This document shows positions 6,517-8,737 of a stretch of DNA of 8,737 nucleotides, one piece after another. The position numbers were made by a program, and so were the translations under genes. Below the pieces are notes generated by a model. The model worked only from the letters and a program-made list of their open reading frames with translations, made no database searches and had not been told where the DNA came from. The number at the start of each line of letters is the position of its first letter. Positions within the stretch are counted from its first letter, which is position 1. Where the stretch lies: the NCBI GenBank assembly GCA_030841765.1, contig JAUUSS010000095.1, positions 1-8,737 on the forward strand. Reading direction: 5' to 3'. Source of the DNA: Collinsella aerofaciens (GTDB lineage Bacteria; Actinomycetota; Coriobacteriia; Coriobacteriales; Coriobacteriaceae).

Positions 6517-7490
6517 TGACGATTCTTGCCGTCGCCGCCGGGTTAGCGGCCGACCTTGCCTTCGGCGACCCGCGCTGGCTTCCCCATCCCGTCGTCGCCA
6601 TGGGGCGCGCGATCACGTGGGCCGAAGGCCGCCTGCGGGGCGCATTCCCGCAAACGTCCGCGGGCACGCGCGCCGCAGGGCTTGTGCTCGCCGTGGCGCT
6701 TCCGCTTGCGTGTGGGCTTTTGACCTGGGGAATCCTGCATCTTTGCGGCATGGTTCACTCCGGCTTGCGCTTCGTGGCCGAGGCATGGGCAAGCTATCAG
6801 ATTCTCGCGGCATGCGAGCTTCGCCGCCAGAGCCTGGCCGTGGCCCGCGCGTTCTCGAAGGGCGGCCTTGTCGCGGCTCGCGAAGCCGTCGGGCTCATCG
6901 TGGGACGCGACACGTCTGTTCTCGACGAGCAGGGCGTTGCGCGCGCCGCCGTGGAAACGGTGGCGGAGAACGCGAGCGACGGCGTCATCGCGCCGCTTTT
7001 CTACCTTATGATCGGGGGTGCGCCCTTGGGCATGGCGTACAAGGCGGTGAACACGCTCGACAGCATGGTGGGCTACAAAAATGAGCGCTACATCGACTTC
7101 GGCTGCGCCTCGGCGCGCCTCGACGATGCGGTGAACTGGATTCCCTCGCGCTTATCGGCCCTGCTCATGATCGCCGTGTGCCCGATCGTCGGGCTCGACG
7201 CGCGCGGGGCGGCGCGCATCTGGCGCCGCGACAGGCGTCGCCATGCGAGCCCCAACTCGGCGCAGACCGAGTCAGCGTGCGCGGGCGCGCTCGGGCTGCG
7301 CCTGGCGGGACCCGCGGTGTATTTCGGCAAGCTCGTTGAGAAACCGACGATAGGCGACGCGTCCCGCGAAATCGAGTGGGGCGACATCGCACGGGCGACA
7401 AGGCTCATGCTCGCCGCGTCCGTATGCGCGCTCGTCGTCTTCGGCGCCGCGCGCGCGGCGGTCGTGCTCGCCGTGGGGGCGATGGCATGA
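6516..7490 (+). CDS. cbiB: CbiB, adenosylcobinamide-phosphate synthase
   Basis: A 324-residue integral membrane enzyme that attaches (R)-1-aminopropan-2-ol phosphate, made by CobD, to adenosylcobyric acid. Family signatures are ADLAFGDPRWLPHPVVAMGR at residues 12-31 and ETVAENASDG at residues 147-156. NTLDSMVGYKNERY at residues 179-192 is followed directly by the ARLDDAVNWIPSRL block. Hydrophobic segments occur at about residues 52-75, 155-175, 205-222 and at the C-terminus. Length is normal (about 310-330). The ATG at 6516 shares one base with the previous stop (TGATG). A GTG immediately before it at 6513 would add one residue and give the four-base overlap seen elsewhere in the operon, so either is possible. 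The upstream GGGGGG is only a weak ribosome binding site, which suggests translational coupling. In aerobic-pathway naming this gene is called cobD, which should not be confused with the next gene. Confidence 0.95.
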   Translation: MTILAVAAGLAADLAFGDPRWLPHPVVAMGRAITWAEGRLRGAFPQTSAGTRAAGLVLAVALPLACGLLTWGILHLCGMVHSGLRFVAEAWASYQILAACELRRQSLAVARAFSKGGLVAAREAVGLIVGRDTSVLDEQGVARAAVETVAENASDGVIAPLFYLMIGGAPLGMAYKAVNTLDSMVGYKNERYIDFGCASARLDDAVNWIPSRLSALLMIAVCPIVGLDARGAARIWRRDRRRHASPNSAQTESACAGALGLRLAGPAVYFGKLVEKPTIGDASREIEWGDIARATRLMLAASVCALVVFGAARAAVVLAVGAMA

Positions 7491-8710
7491 GGGAAGACCA
7501 CGCCGCGCCCCAGGCTGCCGGGGGAATCCTGCGCGCCCGTACGCATGGGGGCAGCTCGCAATCGCTCGGCATCGCTTGCGAAGGGGGCGCCTCCGACCTC
7601 ATTGACTTCTCGGTGAACGTGAATCCGGCAGGCCCCTCGCCGCGCGCCGTCGCCGCAGCTTGCAAGGCGCTTTCTCGAATCGACGCCTACCCCGATAGGG
7701 AAAGCCTCGCCCTCGTTCGCGCCCTAGCGCGCGCCCAGGGCGTTCCCGAAGATGCTATCGTCTGCGGCGCGGGCGCGTCCGACATCATCTGGCGGCTCGC
7801 CGCGGCGGTGCGCCCGAAACGCATCGTCGTGTGCGCGCCGACGTTCTCTGAATATGCGGAGGCGGCATCGTACTACGGTGCATGCGTGCAGGAGTTCCCG
7901 CTCTCCGAGGCGGATGACTTCGACGTGCCCGCCTCCTTCGCCCGCGCGATCGAGGGGCCGGGAGACGTGGCGTACCTCTGCAATCCGAACAACCCGACGG
8001 GGCGCCTCGTCGACCCCCGCGTGATCGATGCCGCGGCTTGCCGCTGCGAGCAGGTGGGCGCGCTGCTCGTCGTGGACGAGTGCTTCCTCGGATTTGCGCC
8101 CGACGCCCGCGAAAGGAGCGTGGCCGTACGCGCCGCGTGTTCGCACCATGTGGCCGTGCTCTCCGCGTTCACCAAGCTCTACGGAATGGCAGGGTTGCGG
8201 TTGGGGTATCTGATCAGCGGAAACGCCCAACTCATCGAGGGGATTCGTCGGGCGGGGCAGGCGTGGCCCGTCTCCTCGGTCGCCGAGGCCGCGGGCATCG
8301 CCGCCCTGGAAGACGTCGAATACGTCTCGCGCACGCGCGATGTATTGGCGGGCGAGCGAGCGTGGCTTTCCCACGAGCTCTCCTCGCTCGGGCTTTCCGT
8401 CGTGCCGTCGGATGCGAACTTCCTTTTAGTCCGCACGCCGGCGAAAGACATCCCCGAGCGCCTGTATAAACAGGGGCTTTTGGTCCGCACGTGCGACTCG
8501 TTTTCGATACTGTCCCGTTTCTGGTGCCGCGTCGCCGTGCGCACGCACAAGGAGAATGCCCGGCTTGCGATGGCGTTCAGCCGCGCGCTTCGGGCGGAAG
8601 GCGCATCGGGCGAAGGCGAACCCGACGAACGGGGCGGCGCTTCTTGCAGCGGCGCTATGGCGGGCGCGGATGGCCGAGGCTCGGCGAAGGAGGTCGATAC
8701 CCGTGGGTAG
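7487..8710 (+). CDS. cobD: CobD, L-threonine-O-3-phosphate decarboxylase (PLP-dependent)
   Basis: A 407-residue fold-type I PLP enzyme of the HisC/CobD group. It decarboxylates threonine phosphate to (R)-1-aminopropan-2-ol phosphate, the substrate of CbiB encoded just upstream. Visible features are THGGS near residue 19, DFSVNVNPAGPS at about residues 40-51, CNPNNPTG with Asn169, and DECFLGF with Asp197 for the PLP ring nitrogen. SAFTKLYGMAGLRLGY follows, with Lys230 as the Schiff-base lysine. FWCRVAVRT carries Arg348, probably the substrate-carboxylate arginine. Distinguishing it from histidinol-phosphate aminotransferase rests on the THGG and SVNxNPxGP signatures and on the operon. The enzymatic fold ends near residue 367. 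A Gly/Ala/Glu-rich tail of about 40 residues follows, which Salmonella CobD (about 364 residues) does not have. ATGA overlap with cbiB. Confidence 0.93.
   Translation: MREDHAAPQAAGGILRARTHGGSSQSLGIACEGGASDLIDFSVNVNPAGPSPRAVAAACKALSRIDAYPDRESLALVRALARAQGVPEDAIVCGAGASDIIWRLAAAVRPKRIVVCAPTFSEYAEAASYYGACVQEFPLSEADDFDVPASFARAIEGPGDVAYLCNPNNPTGRLVDPRVIDAAACRCEQVGALLVVDECFLGFAPDARERSVAVRAACSHHVAVLSAFTKLYGMAGLRLGYLISGNAQLIEGIRRAGQAWPVSSVAEAAGIAALEDVEYVSRTRDVLAGERAWLSHELSSLGLSVVPSDANFLLVRTPAKDIPERLYKQGLLVRTCDSFSILSRFWCRVAVRTHKENARLAMAFSRALRAEGASGEGEPDERGGASCSGAMAGADGRGSAKEVDTRG
8687..8694 (+). promoter_or_regulatory. Strong Shine-Dalgarno for cbiP/cobQ
   Basis: AAGGAGGT lies eight bases before the GTG at 8703, the best match to the anti-Shine-Dalgarno sequence in the window. 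It sits inside the last codons of cobD and identifies the GTG as the next start. Confidence 0.85.
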
Positions 8711-8737
8711 GGCGAAGCCCATCATGATCCAGGGCAC
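8703..8737 (+). CDS. cbiP: CbiP/CobQ, cobyric acid synthase, N-terminal 11 residues only (3' end outside window)
   Basis: From the GTG, the frame reads MGRAKPIMIQG and then an incomplete threonine codon. The string KPIMIQGT is the characteristic opening of cobyric acid synthase, where it leads directly into the P-loop (MIQGTxSxxGKS in the family). The P-loop itself lies beyond the window. The enzyme amidates the b, d, e and g side chains of adenosylcobyrinate a,c-diamide, the step between CbiA and CbiB, which fits the operon. The start overlaps the cobD stop by eight bases and has the strong ribosome binding site at 8687-8694. The call rests on a very short peptide but is supported by context. 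Confidence 0.82.
   Translation, partial: MGRAKPIMIQG

Noticed and set aside
1878..8430. Scattered TTA codons as a bldA-type regulatory signal
   Set aside because: They occur several times in different core genes and the gene style is not streptomycete, so they look like ordinary codon usage.

Overview
This window is a stretch of a single plus-strand cobalamin (vitamin B12) biosynthesis operon from a high-GC bacterium. By eye, GC is well above 60 percent, and third codon positions are overwhelmingly G or C. The gene content (a fused CbiE-CbiT, CbiA, a CobT of the DNG type, and two CobU-like domains) fits an anaerobic actinobacterium of the class Coriobacteriia, for example the Eggerthellaceae. 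That placement is an inference from style and family resemblance, not from a marker gene. Several TTA leucine codons (in cbiA, cbiB and cobD) argue against a streptomycete.

Layout, left to right, all on the plus strand: the C-terminal half of CbiH/CobJ (2-358); a fused CbiE-CbiT methyltransferase (346-1695); CbiA, cobyrinate a,c-diamide synthase (1692-3074); CobT (3067-4209); CobU (4206-4754); CobS (4751-5518); a fusion of a shortened CobU-like P-loop domain to a CobC-type histidine phosphatase (5515-6516); CbiB (6516-7490); CobD, threonine-phosphate decarboxylase, with an odd C-terminal tail (7487-8710); and the first codons of CbiP/CobQ, cobyric acid synthase (8703 to the window end). Each gene overlaps the next by 1 to 13 bases. 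The window therefore holds no intergenic DNA, and I see no promoter, terminator, riboswitch, RNA gene, mobile element or CRISPR array in it.

The genes cover most of the late pathway. CbiH, CbiT and CbiE methylate the corrin ring. CbiA and then CbiP/CobQ amidate its side chains. CobD makes (R)-1-aminopropan-2-ol phosphate and CbiB attaches it to the ring. CobU activates the resulting cobinamide to the GDP derivative. CobT makes alpha-ribazole phosphate, CobS joins the two halves, and the CobC-like domain would remove the remaining phosphate. The earlier ring enzymes, the cobalt transporter and the adenosyltransferase must lie outside the window.

This is a recognisable pathway operon, not a new system. 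The parts most worth a second look are the CobU-like/CobC fusion next to a separate CobU (each CobU-like copy lacks different canonical motifs), a perfect 11-bp inverted repeat just inside cobS, a disordered-looking Ala/Ser linker in CbiET, and a low-complexity C-terminal tail on CobD.
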